From: Orbaceae bacterium ESL0727
Lineage (GTDB): Bacteria > Pseudomonadota > Gammaproteobacteria > Enterobacterales > Orbaceae
DNA length: 64,000 nt
Assembly: GCA_029433345.1 (NCBI GenBank)
Contig: JAQTHY010000001.1
Coordinates: 1,240,001 to 1,304,000 of the forward strand
Direction: 5' to 3'
Position numbers and translations under genes: made by a program. This document shows, in pieces, positions 1-9,835 of the stretch (within the stretch, counting starts at the first letter, position 1; each line of letters opens with the position of its first letter). The notes beneath the pieces are model-generated. The model did not search any database and was not told the origin of the DNA. It saw only the letters and a program-made list of their open reading frames with translations.

Positions 1-2
1 AG

Positions 3-56
3 AAAGTCAAAAATACCGTTGATACAACAGGTGAAATACTTAATCGATTAAATTAA
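3..56 (+). CDS. C-terminal fragment of an unidentified gene
   Basis: An open frame runs in from the left edge and ends at TAA 54-56, encoding a tail that ends TGEILNRLN. A second frame is also open and stops at 49-51, so the frame is not certain. A rho-independent terminator 15 bases later supports a plus-strand gene end here. In E. coli hupB precedes ppiD, but this tail does not resemble the HU end (DAVN). No function can be assigned. Confidence 0.3.
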   Translation, partial: KVKNTVDTTGEILNRLN

Positions 57-70
57 GTGTATTGGATATA

Positions 71-98
71 AAAGACCAACTCGTGTTGGTCTTTTTTT
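71..98 (+). terminator. Rho-independent terminator
   Basis: A perfect 10-bp stem (AAAGACCAAC 71-80 with GTTGGTCTTT 85-94) and a TCGT loop are followed by a T run. It closes the transcription unit that enters from the left edge and insulates ppiD. Confidence 0.85.
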
Positions 99-216
99 AT
101 ACTTTTTTTCCGCTAACAACTGTTGACGGAACAACAACTATCTTGAATGGTCACGGGTATATGCTATACTTTCGCTATTCAAATTTTTCTATTAGATTTA
201 TGGAGAATCGCAGAAT

Positions 217-2079
217 ATGATGGAAAATATTCGTTCGGCAGCAAATCATATTGTTGTTAAGATTATTTTTGCAATAATCGTGTTATGTTTTATGTTCACA
301 GGTGTGGGTTTTCTTGGTTTTGGCGGTAGTCAAAGTTCCCGTGATGCCCAACAATATATTGCTAAAGTGGATGGTGAAGGATTAAGTCGTGCCGCATTTG
401 AAGATCAAGCCAGAGAAGTGACCGACAAAGCAGGTACCATAGGTAATGATCAAAGTTTTATTCGTATGCTGCGTCGTGATGTGTTATTCGCACAAATCAA
501 TAACTATTTAGCGTATAAATTCTCACAAAATATCAAAGCCAGTATTAGTAATGATCAGGTAAAAGATTACATTAGAGATCAAAAAGTCTTTTTTGAAAAT
601 GGCAAATTTAGCAATAAAAAATATTTGGATCTTTTAGCGAATAATGGCTACACACCTGATAGCTATGCCGAAATTTTAAGAACCGCCTTACAACAGCAAC
701 AAGTTGTTGAAGCAGTCATTAATAGTACTTTTGTCCTACCTGTTGATTCCGAATTATCTGTATTGAAAGATGAAACGCGAACCGCCTATGTGGCCCAAAT
801 TAATCCATCGATTGTCAATATGGATGATGTGGTTATTTCACCGGAAGATGAACAAAAATATTATGATGAACATCAAAGTGAATTCTTTAAAAAAGAACGT
901 ATTAAATTCAACTCTGTGATGATATTAAAACAAGATATCAGACAAGAAACTAAAATTAAAGATGATGAAGTCAAACAAGAGTATGACAACAATAGTGCGG
1001 TATACACATTTCCTGCTAAAAGCAGCTATAGTGTGATTTATGTGACAAGCAAAGATAAAGCTGACGAAATTGTTAATCGATTAAAAACAGAAAAATTTGA
1101 TGATGTTGTGGCAGCCACTAATAAAGATAATGTGATCTCTCCTTATGGAAAGAATGGATCATTAGGTTGGTTTGCTGATGATCAAACATTACCACAACCT
1201 TTTAAAGACGCTAAACTTACCGAAGTTGGGCAAATTTCAAATCCAATCGCGGTTGGCGATGGTTATGTGATTGTCAAACTTGATGGTATCCAAGCTGCTA
1301 AAAAGATGGATTTTGATTACGCAAAATATCTGATTCGCTCTAAATTAGAAAACCAAAAAGTTGATAATGCCTTTGAACAACAAGAACAGAAACTACGTAC
1401 CGAATTAGCCAATAAATCTGAATCATTAGCGACTGCTGCTGAAAAAGTGGGGGCTAAAATGGAAACATCAAATTGGGTTTACTTTAATGATATGAGCTCA
1501 GTCATGCGTTATCCAGAAGTAAGAGATGTGGCATTTGGTCGAGACATGTTAGTCGATGGTAAAGCAACTAGCCAAATTTCTGAAATTATCCCGGTTGGTA
1601 AAGATCAAATTGAAGGCGGCGTTGTTATTCAGGTTGTTGATTATCGACCTGAAGGGATAGCACCTTTTGAAGAAGTTCAGCAAATTATTCACAGAAAGAT
1701 CTATTCTGATATTGCTAATGAACGTTTCAACGCGGCTGTTGACGATATTATGAAACAGTTAAATGAAACAGGCGACGCGAAAAATGTTACATTTGCAAAA
1801 CGTTATACGCTAACCCGAAATTCAACTGAATTTCCACCTAAAGTTGTCGATATGATATTTAATATTGTGCCATCCGTCACAAAAGCGAATACCTATGGCG
1901 TACAATTTATCGATAACAGTGCTTATATTGCGGTATTGTCTAAAGTGATACCACCAACAGAACAGCGAGATTTATCTGCTGAATTGTTACCGATATTTAT
2001 TAATGATGGACAATATAACTTTTTATCTCAAATACGCTCTAAAGCGAAAATTGAGGTTATGCCAGACGCGAATTTGTGA
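217..2079 (+). CDS. ppiD: Periplasmic folding chaperone PpiD
   Basis: PpiD is a SecYEG-associated, inner-membrane-anchored periplasmic chaperone of the SurA/parvulin family that helps newly translocated envelope proteins. The 620-residue product starts MMENIRSAANHIVVKI, matching the E. coli N-terminus. A single hydrophobic anchor covers about residues 14-37, followed by a SurA_N-like chaperone region. One parvulin-type domain lies at about 265-358 (SYSVIYV ... GSLGWF ... GDGYVIVKLDG). Length is normal for the family (623 in E. coli). A GGAGAA Shine-Dalgarno sequence precedes the double ATG. Downstream is a terminator and then the ComEA-like gene, as in the E. coli ppiD-ybaV order. Confidence 0.97.
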   Translation: MMENIRSAANHIVVKIIFAIIVLCFMFTGVGFLGFGGSQSSRDAQQYIAKVDGEGLSRAAFEDQAREVTDKAGTIGNDQSFIRMLRRDVLFAQINNYLAYKFSQNIKASISNDQVKDYIRDQKVFFENGKFSNKKYLDLLANNGYTPDSYAEILRTALQQQQVVEAVINSTFVLPVDSELSVLKDETRTAYVAQINPSIVNMDDVVISPEDEQKYYDEHQSEFFKKERIKFNSVMILKQDIRQETKIKDDEVKQEYDNNSAVYTFPAKSSYSVIYVTSKDKADEIVNRLKTEKFDDVVAATNKDNVISPYGKNGSLGWFADDQTLPQPFKDAKLTEVGQISNPIAVGDGYVIVKLDGIQAAKKMDFDYAKYLIRSKLENQKVDNAFEQQEQKLRTELANKSESLATAAEKVGAKMETSNWVYFNDMSSVMRYPEVRDVAFGRDMLVDGKATSQISEIIPVGKDQIEGGVVIQVVDYRPEGIAPFEEVQQIIHRKIYSDIANERFNAAVDDIMKQLNETGDAKNVTFAKRYTLTRNSTEFPPKVVDMIFNIVPSVTKANTYGVQFIDNSAYIAVLSKVIPPTEQRDLSAELLPIFINDGQYNFLSQIRSKAKIEVMPDANL

Positions 2080-2114
2080 TATATCTCGCATAATTTTGGT
2101 ATAAATTGAGAAAT

Positions 2115-2147
2115 AGAAAAGCCACCTACGTGGCTTTTCTCATTTTT
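2115..2147 (+). terminator. Terminator of ppiD
   Basis: An 11-bp perfect stem (AGAAAAGCCAC 2115-2125 with GTGGCTTTTCT 2130-2140) has a CTAC loop and is followed by a T-rich tail. Confidence 0.85.
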
Positions 2148-2243
2148 AGCACTATGATAATTTTTTTATTTTAATTAATGCGATAGTAGTCAGGCAATTT
2201 TACTTGCATGATTAATTAGTATAACTATTAAGGAGTTAATTAA

Positions 2244-2642
2244 ATGAAATTATCTACATTATTATTCATATTATTTACCAGTGCCACTTTCGCTAATGTC
2301 AGTGTCGCTGCACCCATAAGTAACGAATCTACATCAAGACAATCGCTATCGTCTTCACAACAGCCATCCCAACCGGCAAAGTCATCCGCGTCAACCAATG
2401 CAACGACGACGCCATCTTCATCTGCAACTTCGACAAACCAATCTGTTGCACAAATCAATATTAATACTGCCTCTGTTGACGAATTGGCAAAATCCTTAAA
2501 AGGAATTGGCCTAAGTAAAGCACAAAAAATTGTCGAATATCGGGAAAAATTTGGTCCATTTGCTTCAGTAGAACAGCTAAAAGAAGTTTCTGGAATTGGT
2601 CAATCCATATTAGATAAAAATGCGGGCAAAATTGCTTTATAA
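2244..2642 (+). CDS. ComEA-like helix-hairpin-helix exported protein
   Basis: A 132-residue product has a Sec signal peptide (residues 1-22, cut near VSVAA), a Ser/Thr/Gln-rich linker (about 25-70), and a C-terminal double helix-hairpin-helix unit with INTASVDELAKSLKGIGLSKAQ followed by VEQLKEVSGIG. This is the layout of E. coli YbaV and of the soluble ComEA proteins that bind incoming DNA in the periplasm of competent bacteria. Position after ppiD is conserved with E. coli. AAGGAG lies 8 bases before the ATG. DNA binding is inferred from the fold; a role in uptake is not shown because no other competence gene is in the window. Confidence 0.88.
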   Translation: MKLSTLLFILFTSATFANVSVAAPISNESTSRQSLSSSQQPSQPAKSSASTNATTTPSSSATSTNQSVAQININTASVDELAKSLKGIGLSKAQKIVEYREKFGPFASVEQLKEVSGIGQSILDKNAGKIAL

Positions 2643-2660
2643 CGGTTGGTATGACTAAAA

Positions 2661-2684
2661 ATTATAGGGTGAAAGCCCTATAAT
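2661..2684 (+). terminator. Hairpin after the ComEA-like gene
   Basis: A 9-bp perfect stem (ATTATAGGG with CCCTATAAT, loop TGAAAG) begins 19 bases after the stop codon. No T tract follows, so it may be an mRNA 3' stabiliser or weak terminator between this gene and the converging priA. Confidence 0.45.
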
Positions 2685-2875
2685 CCGCAAGTGGTGTAAG
2701 GTCAACAACCCATATCAAGCTCATAACTTAATATCAGATTAATCAGCCAATATTTACCACTCAGCATAAAAAAGGAAAGCGTTGTTTGTTAAAATCTTTC
2801 AGAACTACTACCCATTTCAATCAGTTATGCGTTACAAAATGTTGCTGTTGCGCACAGCTGTTACAGCAATAATGG

Positions 2876-5101
2876 TTAATTTTCCATTGGATCGACATCA
2901 ATACTCCATTTTACTGATTTATGTTCTTGCCATTGATGAATGGCCGGCAAGAGCGTTGTTAAGATCTGTTGTAAAGATTGGCGACTGGTATGTTGTAGTA
3001 ATAATTGCCAGCGATGATAACCGGCTTTTTTAGGTTGATTTGCAGGCATGGGGCCTAATAACCATAAGGCGGAATCAGCATGCATTTTTAAGAAATCATA
3101 TATTTTTTGTAAAAACTGGGGTGCTTGTTGATTGTTGCGATCCGCCGCGCGGATCAACACTTGATGACTAAAAGGCGGTAAAGCGGTTTGTTGTCGTTCT
3201 TGCAATGTTTCTTGTGCAAAAGCTTGGTAGCCTTGTTTCAATAAGACTGTTAATAAGGGATGTTCAGGATGATAAGTTTGCAAAACTACTTCGCCCGCTT
3301 TGTTTGCCCTACCGGCACGTCCAGAAACTTGCGTATAAATTTGAGCAAAACGTTCAGTTGCACGAAAATCGCTAGAAAATAGCGCACCATCGACATCGAC
3401 AATACCAACTAAGGTGACATCAGGAAAATGATGACCTTTGGCTAAAATTTGTGTACCAACCAAAATCTGTGCACCACCTTGCTTAACCGTGGTTAGATAA
3501 CGATCTAAGGCACCTTTTTTACTGACCGTATCGCGATCAATGCGGCTAATGGGGACATCAGGAAATAGCATGACTAACTGCTTTTCAATCTGTTCCGTAC
3601 CAAATCCAACCGGAACCAGATGGGTCGATCCACATTTCGGGCATTGCATAGGCACATTTCTTGGCGTATCACAATAGTGGCAATTTAGTTTATTTTGTTT
3701 TTGATGGTAAGTATAAGGGCGATCACAACGCGGGCACTCGGCAATCCAACCACAATCGTGACACATAAGTAGTGGCGCAAAACCGCGACGATTTAAAAAA
3801 AGCATCACTTGATTATTATGGCTTAAATGTTCTTTTATTTTATCGATTAAGGGAACAGATAAACCGGCAGCCAGTACTAATCCACGGAGATCCAAAATAG
3901 ACTGTGATGCAAAGGTGGCATTGCCAGCTCTTTCCGTCAATATTAAATGTTGGTATTTACCATTTTGTACATTATTGAGTGTTTCAAGTGAAGGCGTTGC
4001 TGATCCCAATATAATGGGAATATGATCGATCTTTGCACGTATAATCGCTAAATCACGAGCATGATAACGCCAGCCTTCTTGCTGTTTATAAGAGCTATCA
4101 TGTTCTTCATCAATAATGATCATCCCGAGGTGATGAAAAGGCGTAAAAAGCGCTGATCGTGTACCTATAATAATGGCATTATCACCACGTTTACTCCTTA
4201 ACCAGACCGCTAATCGCTCTTTATCGGTTAATCCAGAATGTAAAATATCGATCGGTGCATTAAATCGTTGTTTAAAACGGGCGATCGTTTGTGGCGTTAA
4301 GCTAATTTCGGGAACCAGCACGAGTGCTTGTTTTCCTTGCGATAAAATATCGGCAAGTGCATTGAGGTACACTTCAGTTTTACCGGAACCGGTTACGCCA
4401 TCTAATAGAAAGATACCAAATTGGCGGTTTTGCTGATGAATGATGGATATCGCGGTTTGCTGTTCTTGATTGAGCTGTAGATGGCTAGGATTAATTGAAA
4501 ATGTTTGACGCCAATCCAAAACGCTCTTTTGATGGCTGACTAACTCAATAAAGGCTTTTTTTTGCAGCTGACGATAGATCGCACTATGAAAACCGTGATC
4601 AGTTTCAGCATCTAGTGTTTTCTGTTCGCGTAATAACGTTAATAATTGTTGTTGTTTAGGGGATCGCGCTAATGATTTCAGATCGCTAGTTTGGCCAAGT
4701 TCTGTGATCTGCCACTGTTGTTGGCTGGCGAGTTCTGCCGGTTTTCCTTGCCGTAATAAAATAGGCATGGCATGAAAGAGTATTTCGCCCAGCGGGTAAT
4801 GATAATAATCAGCTGCCCAATGTAATAATTGCCAAATCGTTTTGGTAAAAAGAGGTGTGTCATCCAAAATAGCCGTAATTGGTTTTAATTTATCAATAAC
4901 AATATCACTTTGCTGATCAAGACCCACAATGATGCCAATTGCGTGTTGCCGTTTGCCAAAAGGCACCTTGACACGCATACCGACTTGTATAGGGTAAGTG
5001 TGTTGGTTATGGCTGTCGGCTAGCGTCGATTGTGGATCATCAACACGATAATCAAACAGCCGATAAAGTGGCATTGGGAGTGCAATATGAGCAATCAGCA
5101 T
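2876..5101 (-). CDS. priA: Primosomal replication restart helicase PriA
   Basis: PriA is the 3'-5' superfamily 2 helicase that reloads the replisome at stalled forks. The frame stays open to a TTG at 5167, but family alignment places the start at ATG 5101 (MLIAHIALPMPLYRLFDY matches MPVAHVALPVPLPRTFDY), giving 741 residues against 732 in E. coli. Visible are the N-terminal DNA-binding domain, Walker A GVTGSGKT (235-242), the DEEH box, and the zinc-binding cysteine cluster (CHDCGWIAECPRC, CHYC, CPKC). The C-terminus ends WSIDVDPMEN. The gene stands alone and converges on the ComEA-like gene. Confidence 0.96.
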   Translation of the reverse strand: MLIAHIALPMPLYRLFDYRVDDPQSTLADSHNQHTYPIQVGMRVKVPFGKRQHAIGIIVGLDQQSDIVIDKLKPITAILDDTPLFTKTIWQLLHWAADYYHYPLGEILFHAMPILLRQGKPAELASQQQWQITELGQTSDLKSLARSPKQQQLLTLLREQKTLDAETDHGFHSAIYRQLQKKAFIELVSHQKSVLDWRQTFSINPSHLQLNQEQQTAISIIHQQNRQFGIFLLDGVTGSGKTEVYLNALADILSQGKQALVLVPEISLTPQTIARFKQRFNAPIDILHSGLTDKERLAVWLRSKRGDNAIIIGTRSALFTPFHHLGMIIIDEEHDSSYKQQEGWRYHARDLAIIRAKIDHIPIILGSATPSLETLNNVQNGKYQHLILTERAGNATFASQSILDLRGLVLAAGLSVPLIDKIKEHLSHNNQVMLFLNRRGFAPLLMCHDCGWIAECPRCDRPYTYHQKQNKLNCHYCDTPRNVPMQCPKCGSTHLVPVGFGTEQIEKQLVMLFPDVPISRIDRDTVSKKGALDRYLTTVKQGGAQILVGTQILAKGHHFPDVTLVGIVDVDGALFSSDFRATERFAQIYTQVSGRAGRANKAGEVVLQTYHPEHPLLTVLLKQGYQAFAQETLQERQQTALPPFSHQVLIRAADRNNQQAPQFLQKIYDFLKMHADSALWLLGPMPANQPKKAGYHRWQLLLQHTSRQSLQQILTTLLPAIHQWQEHKSVKWSIDVDPMEN

Positions 5102-5410
5102 AAAAAATTCGATGTAAAAAGCGTTATCATGATCGGTTATTGTACGCAGTTTTTGATTGACTCGCAAAAATGAACTGCGTGAGCGCGATAAAAATTTTCA
5201 TAAATGAATCAAAAAAACAGTGGTGATCTAAAAATAGTTTTGATCGCGGAAAAGCTAGATGGGACGAGGTTTTTTGCATAAAACTCGAAAAACCGCATAA
5301 AAAATTAATACGTTACGATGACGGAAAGAATTTTTTTATGTTAGAATTAGTCTGTGGGATAACATTACATAATTTCATGAAATAATGGTAGTGAAACTAA
5401 GGAATTTATC
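5102..5410. promoter_or_regulatory. Divergent region between priA and SinI-like protein A
   Basis: This 309-base gap must carry the promoters of both divergent genes. It holds an imperfect inverted repeat (GGTTTTT near 5269 with AAAAACC near 5288) and the T-rich stretch TTTTTTTATGTTAGAAT near 5333-5349, which could supply a -10 for the plus-strand gene. No RNA gene or repeat was recognised. Confidence 0.35.
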
Positions 5411-6766
5411 ATGCATTCACTCGATACAGAACATATCATGATCAGGCAAATAAGCCGTCCGATATTAGCCACTATTTTCTTATTTTATCTTCCTTTCTCT
5501 GCACAAGCGATCAGTCAATCCATTATCACAGCAAATACGATTCAAGGTAGCGCGCCATACTTGACCTTTGATGGGGGTGTAACCAAAGTAAATGATACCG
5601 TAGCGCTGCAGAGTATCACGTTATCTAATGGGCAAACATTCAACCAAGCAACTAACCCCTCATCGTCAACCCAACCTATCGAATTGCCAGTTGAAGGGCA
5701 AACCTTAGCCAATGTAACGATGTTTGTTCCCACAACTAGAGATTCTATTGACTTGAATGACCTGATTAGTTCACCGAATAATTTTTGGGGTGATGATGAA
5801 GGCGATGGTCAAGGTACTAATGGTATTACGGCGACAGGAACATTGTCTTTGCAGATAACTGATGCCAATGGTAATACTGTAAGACGGAATGATCAGTTAA
5901 CTTCTTGTTTACCTTATTATAAAATCACCTTAAGTAGCACGGCAGGGACATTAAAGACTCTGTATGGTAATCCTAATACTACGCAATTTGCGCCGGCAAC
6001 AACTGTCTACTACATTAAACCTAAACCGCCGACTAGGCCTTATGTTTGCTATGCTCAGCCAAGTTTAGCTTTTAATGGCGCAAATTATGCTGGACCGGCT
6101 AGCCAGTGGGATAATGCAAGGGGCTTTATCCCACAAAATATTAATAACCCTGCGACCAACTTCCCAACCGTTGGGGCCTATGCGCTCTTTTTTAATTTAA
6201 CAGTGGCTAATGGTAACTGGCAAGATATCAGTTATGATAAAACCCCAAGTAGTTCGGGGATAAGTATTACCATTAGCGATGGTGGTGCGACCAATATCGC
6301 TAAACTGTTTTTGACTGGCCCACGCTATAATACCAATAATGCAGCTACCGCTGTACCGACAACCTTTATTATCTATTCGGATAGGGCCAAAACTAATAAA
6401 ATCTACAGTTTTACTATCAGTAAATGGTTTATCACAACGCCTGGCAACAATACAGCGGGAATTTATCGATCCACTTATTGCCGTGATACCTATGGCAATA
6501 ATTACCGTATACCCAGTGTGGCAGAATACACTAATGCCAACAGCCCAGAACGGGGTTGGACCGGTGGGCTTGCTGGGCAAGGAAACAATTACCAACGGCG
6601 TATTGGGGGTGGATTATTATCTGAATGGGGACTGGTGAATACTCAAAACGGTTCTATCTACACGAGCAGCCACTTTGATTCGTATGATCTTTGGGCTATT
6701 GAGACGAATAGTCGCGGCTCGCAATTTTTGTCCATCAGAACAATGGCAGTATTGCTGATAGATTGA
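5411..6766 (+). CDS. Secreted SinI-like adhesion-domain protein A, frameshifted tail
   Basis: A 451-residue product with a signal peptide (IRQISRPILATIFLFYLPF, cut after SAQA) and no membrane anchor, so it is probably secreted or outer-surface associated. It is a paralogue of the proteins at 43499-44905 and 53958-55355: shared blocks are IQGSAPYLTF, IELPVEGQ, NNFWGDDEGDG, TASGT-type turns, RGFIPQNINNPATNFPT, FTISKWFIT and NNYQRRIGGGLLSEWG. These blocks recall the SinI autotransporter-associated/DUF823 family by memory only. The reading frame is broken near its end: at the T5 run 6725-6729 a one-base change restores ...FACVTP and a stop at 6814-6816, matching the GSCVTP end of protein B. AAGGA lies 8 bases before the ATG. 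Confidence 0.7.
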   Translation: MHSLDTEHIMIRQISRPILATIFLFYLPFSAQAISQSIITANTIQGSAPYLTFDGGVTKVNDTVALQSITLSNGQTFNQATNPSSSTQPIELPVEGQTLANVTMFVPTTRDSIDLNDLISSPNNFWGDDEGDGQGTNGITATGTLSLQITDANGNTVRRNDQLTSCLPYYKITLSSTAGTLKTLYGNPNTTQFAPATTVYYIKPKPPTRPYVCYAQPSLAFNGANYAGPASQWDNARGFIPQNINNPATNFPTVGAYALFFNLTVANGNWQDISYDKTPSSSGISITISDGGATNIAKLFLTGPRYNTNNAATAVPTTFIIYSDRAKTNKIYSFTISKWFITTPGNNTAGIYRSTYCRDTYGNNYRIPSVAEYTNANSPERGWTGGLAGQGNNYQRRIGGGLLSEWGLVNTQNGSIYTSSHFDSYDLWAIETNSRGSQFLSIRTMAVLLID

Positions 6767-6968
6767 CCGATACGCCAGTCGCGATGTATGGTCGTTTTGC
6801 GTGTGTTACGCCTTAACAGTTTTTTGCTTTTCTACTTTTTTACTTTTTTATGGCAGGATAGGTTAGCATTATAGGCAGAAAAAATAGATTAATAGATCAA
6901 TTCTTATCACTTTTTTATTTAATTTTATACAATTTATTTTATAAATTTAAAAAATATTTTATTAATCA

Positions 6969-6997
6969 CTTGAAATCGGCTTTATGTGTACTCATGT
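6969..6997 (+). promoter_or_regulatory. Sigma-32-type heat-shock promoter of clpB
   Basis: CTTGAAA at 6969-6975 is an exact sigma-32 -35 element. A partial -10 (ACTCATGT, 6990-6997, against CCCCATnT) follows after 14 bases. It lies 59 bases upstream of clpB, a known heat-shock regulon gene in enterobacteria. Confidence 0.65.
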
Positions 6998-7055
6998 GAT
7001 AACAAGCAGAGTGATTTAACTCGATGAACTTTATTTATTACCAAGGAGATAGTTT

Positions 7056-9626
7056 ATGCGGTTAGACCGATTAACAAATAAGTTTCAGCAAGCATTGGCA
7101 GATGCGCAATCAATAGCTCTTGGTAAGGACAATCAATATATTGAACCTGAACACGTATTGGCAGCTATGCTCGCGCAAGAGGGCGGCAGTATCAAGCCTT
7201 TACTCAATAGTTCAGGGGCAAATTTGAATTTATTGGCAAAAGAGCTAGAACTTGCGATAAATCGGATTCCACAAGTCCAAGGCATTGGTGGGGAAGTGAT
7301 TCCTTCACAGCAATTGATTCGTATTATGAACTTATGCGATAAGTTATCGCAAAAAAATCATGATAGCTATATTTCATCTGAACTATTTATTCTCGCTGCG
7401 CTAGAAGAAAAAGGTGCATTAGGTGATTTATTGAAAAAGGTGGGCGTAACGACTGCCAACTTTACACAAGCAGTTAATCAAGTAAGAGGAAATGATAACG
7501 TGAATGATCCAAATGCAGAAGATCAACGAGATGCACTGAAAAAATATACATTAGATCTGACGGAACGGGCAGAACAAGGTAAGCTTGATCCGGTCATTGG
7601 TCGTGATGAAGAGATTCGTCGTACGGTGCAAGTATTACAGCGTCGTACTAAAAATAACCCAATTTTAATTGGTGAACCTGGTGTCGGTAAAACCGCAATT
7701 GTTGAAGGGCTTGCTCAACGTATCGTCAATGGTGAAGTGCCAGAAGGACTCCGTAATAAACGTGTTCTTTCACTGGATATGGGCGCATTAATTGCGGGAG
7801 CAAAATATCGTGGTGAATTCGAAGAACGTTTAAAAGCGGTATTAAAAGATATCGCTAAAGAAGAAGGCAAAATTATTTTATTTATTGATGAAATTCATAC
7901 CATGGTTGGCGCAGGTAAAAGCGATGGTGCGATGGATGCGGGGAATATGTTAAAACCAGCATTGGCGCGTGGTGAATTGCATTGCGTTGGTGCGACAACA
8001 TTAGATGAATATCGTCAATACATTGAAAAAGATGCGGCGCTTGAACGTCGCTTCCAGAAAGTCTATGTGGCAGAACCAACTGTTGAAGATACCATTGCTA
8101 TTTTGCGTGGTTTGAAAGAACGTTATGAAATCCACCATCATGTCCAAATTACCGATCCAGCAATTGTTGCCGCGGCGATGTTATCACATCGTTATATTTC
8201 TGATCGTATGTTACCGGATAAAGCGATCGACTTAATTGATGAAGCGGCGTCAAGTATTCGTATGCAGATGGATTCTAAACCAGAATCACTTGATCGCTTA
8301 GATCGCCGTATTATTCAGTTAAAATTGGAACAACAGGCACTGAAAAAAGAGTCTGATGAAGCCAGTAAAAAGCGCTTGGATATGTTAAATCAAGAGCTAG
8401 CTGAAAAAGAGAAAGAGTACGCATCACAAAATGAAGAATGGCAAGCTGAAAAAGCAGCCGTTTCTGGTACACAAAGTATTAAAGCAGAATTAGATAAAGC
8501 GCGTGTCGATATGGAAAAAGCACGTCGTGCGGGCGATCTGAATAAGATGTCTGAACTCCAATATGGTCGTATTCCAGAACTCGAAAAGAAACTTGCTTCG
8601 GCAACTCAGCTCGAAGGTAAGACCATGAAGCTTTTACGTAATAAAGTGACCGATGAAGAGATCGCTGAAGTCTTATCTAAAGCAACAGGTATTCCGGTAT
8701 CTAGAATGCTTGAAGGTGAAAAAGATAAATTGTTACGTATGGAACAAGCGTTACATTCGCGTGTTATTGACCAAGATGAAGCTGTTGTTGCTGTGTCGAA
8801 TGCGATTCGCCGTAGCCGTGCAGGGCTTTCTGATCCGAACAAACCAATCGGTTCATTCCTATTCTTAGGTCCAACCGGGGTAGGTAAAACTGAATTGTGT
8901 AAAGCTTTAGCTAACTTTATGTTCGATAGTGAAGATGCGATGGTTCGTATCGATATGTCAGAATTTATGGAAAAACATTCGGTTGCACGTCTAATTGGTG
9001 CACCTCCTGGATATGTTGGTTATGAAGAAGGCGGTTATTTAACCGAAGCGGTAAGACGCAGACCTTATTCTGTCATCTTATTAGATGAAGTTGAAAAAGC
9101 GCATCCTGATGTCTTTAATATTTTATTACAAGTCTTGGATGATGGACGGTTAACAGATGGTCAAGGGCGTACTGTGGATTTCCGTAATACCGTGATTATC
9201 ATGACATCTAATTTAGGTTCAGAGTTAATTCAAGGTAAGATGGAATTAACATATGATGAAATGAAAGCGCTAGTGATGTCAGTTGTGACTAAACACTTTA
9301 GACCTGAATTTATTAATCGTATTGATGAAACCGTGGTATTCCATCCATTGAATGAAAGTGACATTAAAGCGATTGCGAAAATTCAATTGCGACGTGTTGA
9401 AAAACGATTGGAAGAAAATGGTTATACAATGGAAATTTCGGATGCAGCATTGGAACATCTTGCTAAAGTGGGCTTTGATCCAATCTATGGCGCAAGACCA
9501 TTGAAACGTGCTATCCAACAAGAAATTGAAAATCCATTAGCGCAACAGATGTTATCGGGTAAATTAATTCCAGGTAAAGAAATTAAATTAGATCTTAAAA
9601 ACGATACGATTGTGGCTAAACAGTAG
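7056..9626 (+). CDS. clpB: ATP-dependent disaggregase ClpB
   Basis: ClpB is the hexameric AAA+ disaggregase that works with DnaK to pull polypeptides out of aggregates after heat shock. The 856-residue product (857 in E. coli) shows the N-terminal Clp repeat domain (1-145), a first AAA module with Walker A GEPGVGKT at 206-213, a long Lys/Glu-rich coiled-coil middle domain (about 400-530), and a second AAA module with Walker A GPTGVGKT at 605-612. AAGGAGA precedes the ATG by 7 bases. In E. coli clpB follows rluD-yfiH; here it has been separated from them by about 15 kb. Confidence 0.98.
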   Translation: MRLDRLTNKFQQALADAQSIALGKDNQYIEPEHVLAAMLAQEGGSIKPLLNSSGANLNLLAKELELAINRIPQVQGIGGEVIPSQQLIRIMNLCDKLSQKNHDSYISSELFILAALEEKGALGDLLKKVGVTTANFTQAVNQVRGNDNVNDPNAEDQRDALKKYTLDLTERAEQGKLDPVIGRDEEIRRTVQVLQRRTKNNPILIGEPGVGKTAIVEGLAQRIVNGEVPEGLRNKRVLSLDMGALIAGAKYRGEFEERLKAVLKDIAKEEGKIILFIDEIHTMVGAGKSDGAMDAGNMLKPALARGELHCVGATTLDEYRQYIEKDAALERRFQKVYVAEPTVEDTIAILRGLKERYEIHHHVQITDPAIVAAAMLSHRYISDRMLPDKAIDLIDEAASSIRMQMDSKPESLDRLDRRIIQLKLEQQALKKESDEASKKRLDMLNQELAEKEKEYASQNEEWQAEKAAVSGTQSIKAELDKARVDMEKARRAGDLNKMSELQYGRIPELEKKLASATQLEGKTMKLLRNKVTDEEIAEVLSKATGIPVSRMLEGEKDKLLRMEQALHSRVIDQDEAVVAVSNAIRRSRAGLSDPNKPIGSFLFLGPTGVGKTELCKALANFMFDSEDAMVRIDMSEFMEKHSVARLIGAPPGYVGYEEGGYLTEAVRRRPYSVILLDEVEKAHPDVFNILLQVLDDGRLTDGQGRTVDFRNTVIIMTSNLGSELIQGKMELTYDEMKALVMSVVTKHFRPEFINRIDETVVFHPLNESDIKAIAKIQLRRVEKRLEENGYTMEISDAALEHLAKVGFDPIYGARPLKRAIQQEIENPLAQQMLSGKLIPGKEIKLDLKNDTIVAKQ

Positions 9627-9682
9627 TTATGGTTAGTTTTTACATTGAGATAATTGTGATGATTATAACATTAGCCATAAAT

Positions 9683-9741
9683 TCATCGCTTTTGCGATGA
9701 AGCAAGCATAAACGGGTTATCGGGTAAGAAGGCGATAACCC
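9683..9741. other. Two consecutive hairpins after clpB
   Basis: TCATCGC/GCGATGA (9683-9700, TTTT loop) and GGGTTATCG/CGATAACCC (9714-9741, loop of 10) are perfect stems. Neither has a T tract. Together with the terminator at 9801 they give clpB a strongly structured 3' region. Confidence 0.5.
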
Positions 9742-9800
9742 ATTTCCCCTTGCTAATAAGCTAAGTGCATGGAATTTATTTACGTATCTTATCCTAATTT

Positions 9801-9828
9801 TGCCGACGATGAAGGTCGGCATTTTTTT
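9801..9828 (+). terminator. Terminator of clpB
   Basis: A 7-bp stem (TGCCGAC 9801-9807 with GTCGGCA 9815-9821) is followed by seven T residues. It also sits at the end of the converging Dabb gene, but only the plus strand has a T tract. Confidence 0.8.
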
Positions 9829-9835
9829 AGGTAAA

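Noticed and set aside
2244-2642. Evidence for natural competence
   Set aside because: One ComEA-like protein is not enough; this gene is conserved after ppiD in organisms not known for uptake and no comEC or pilus genes are present.
2782-3033. Plus-strand 83-codon frame opposite the 3' end of priA
   Set aside because: Most of it overlaps conserved PriA coding sequence and it has no Shine-Dalgarno sequence.
6197-6595. Minus-strand 132-codon frame inside SinI-like protein A
   Set aside because: It lies wholly opposite a gene with clear paralogues and has no ribosome site or recognisable domain.
6722-6740. Programmed -1 frameshift in SinI-like protein A
   Set aside because: The in-frame context A-TTT-TTG is not a canonical X-XXY-YYZ slippery heptamer and no downstream stem was seen; an indel is simpler.
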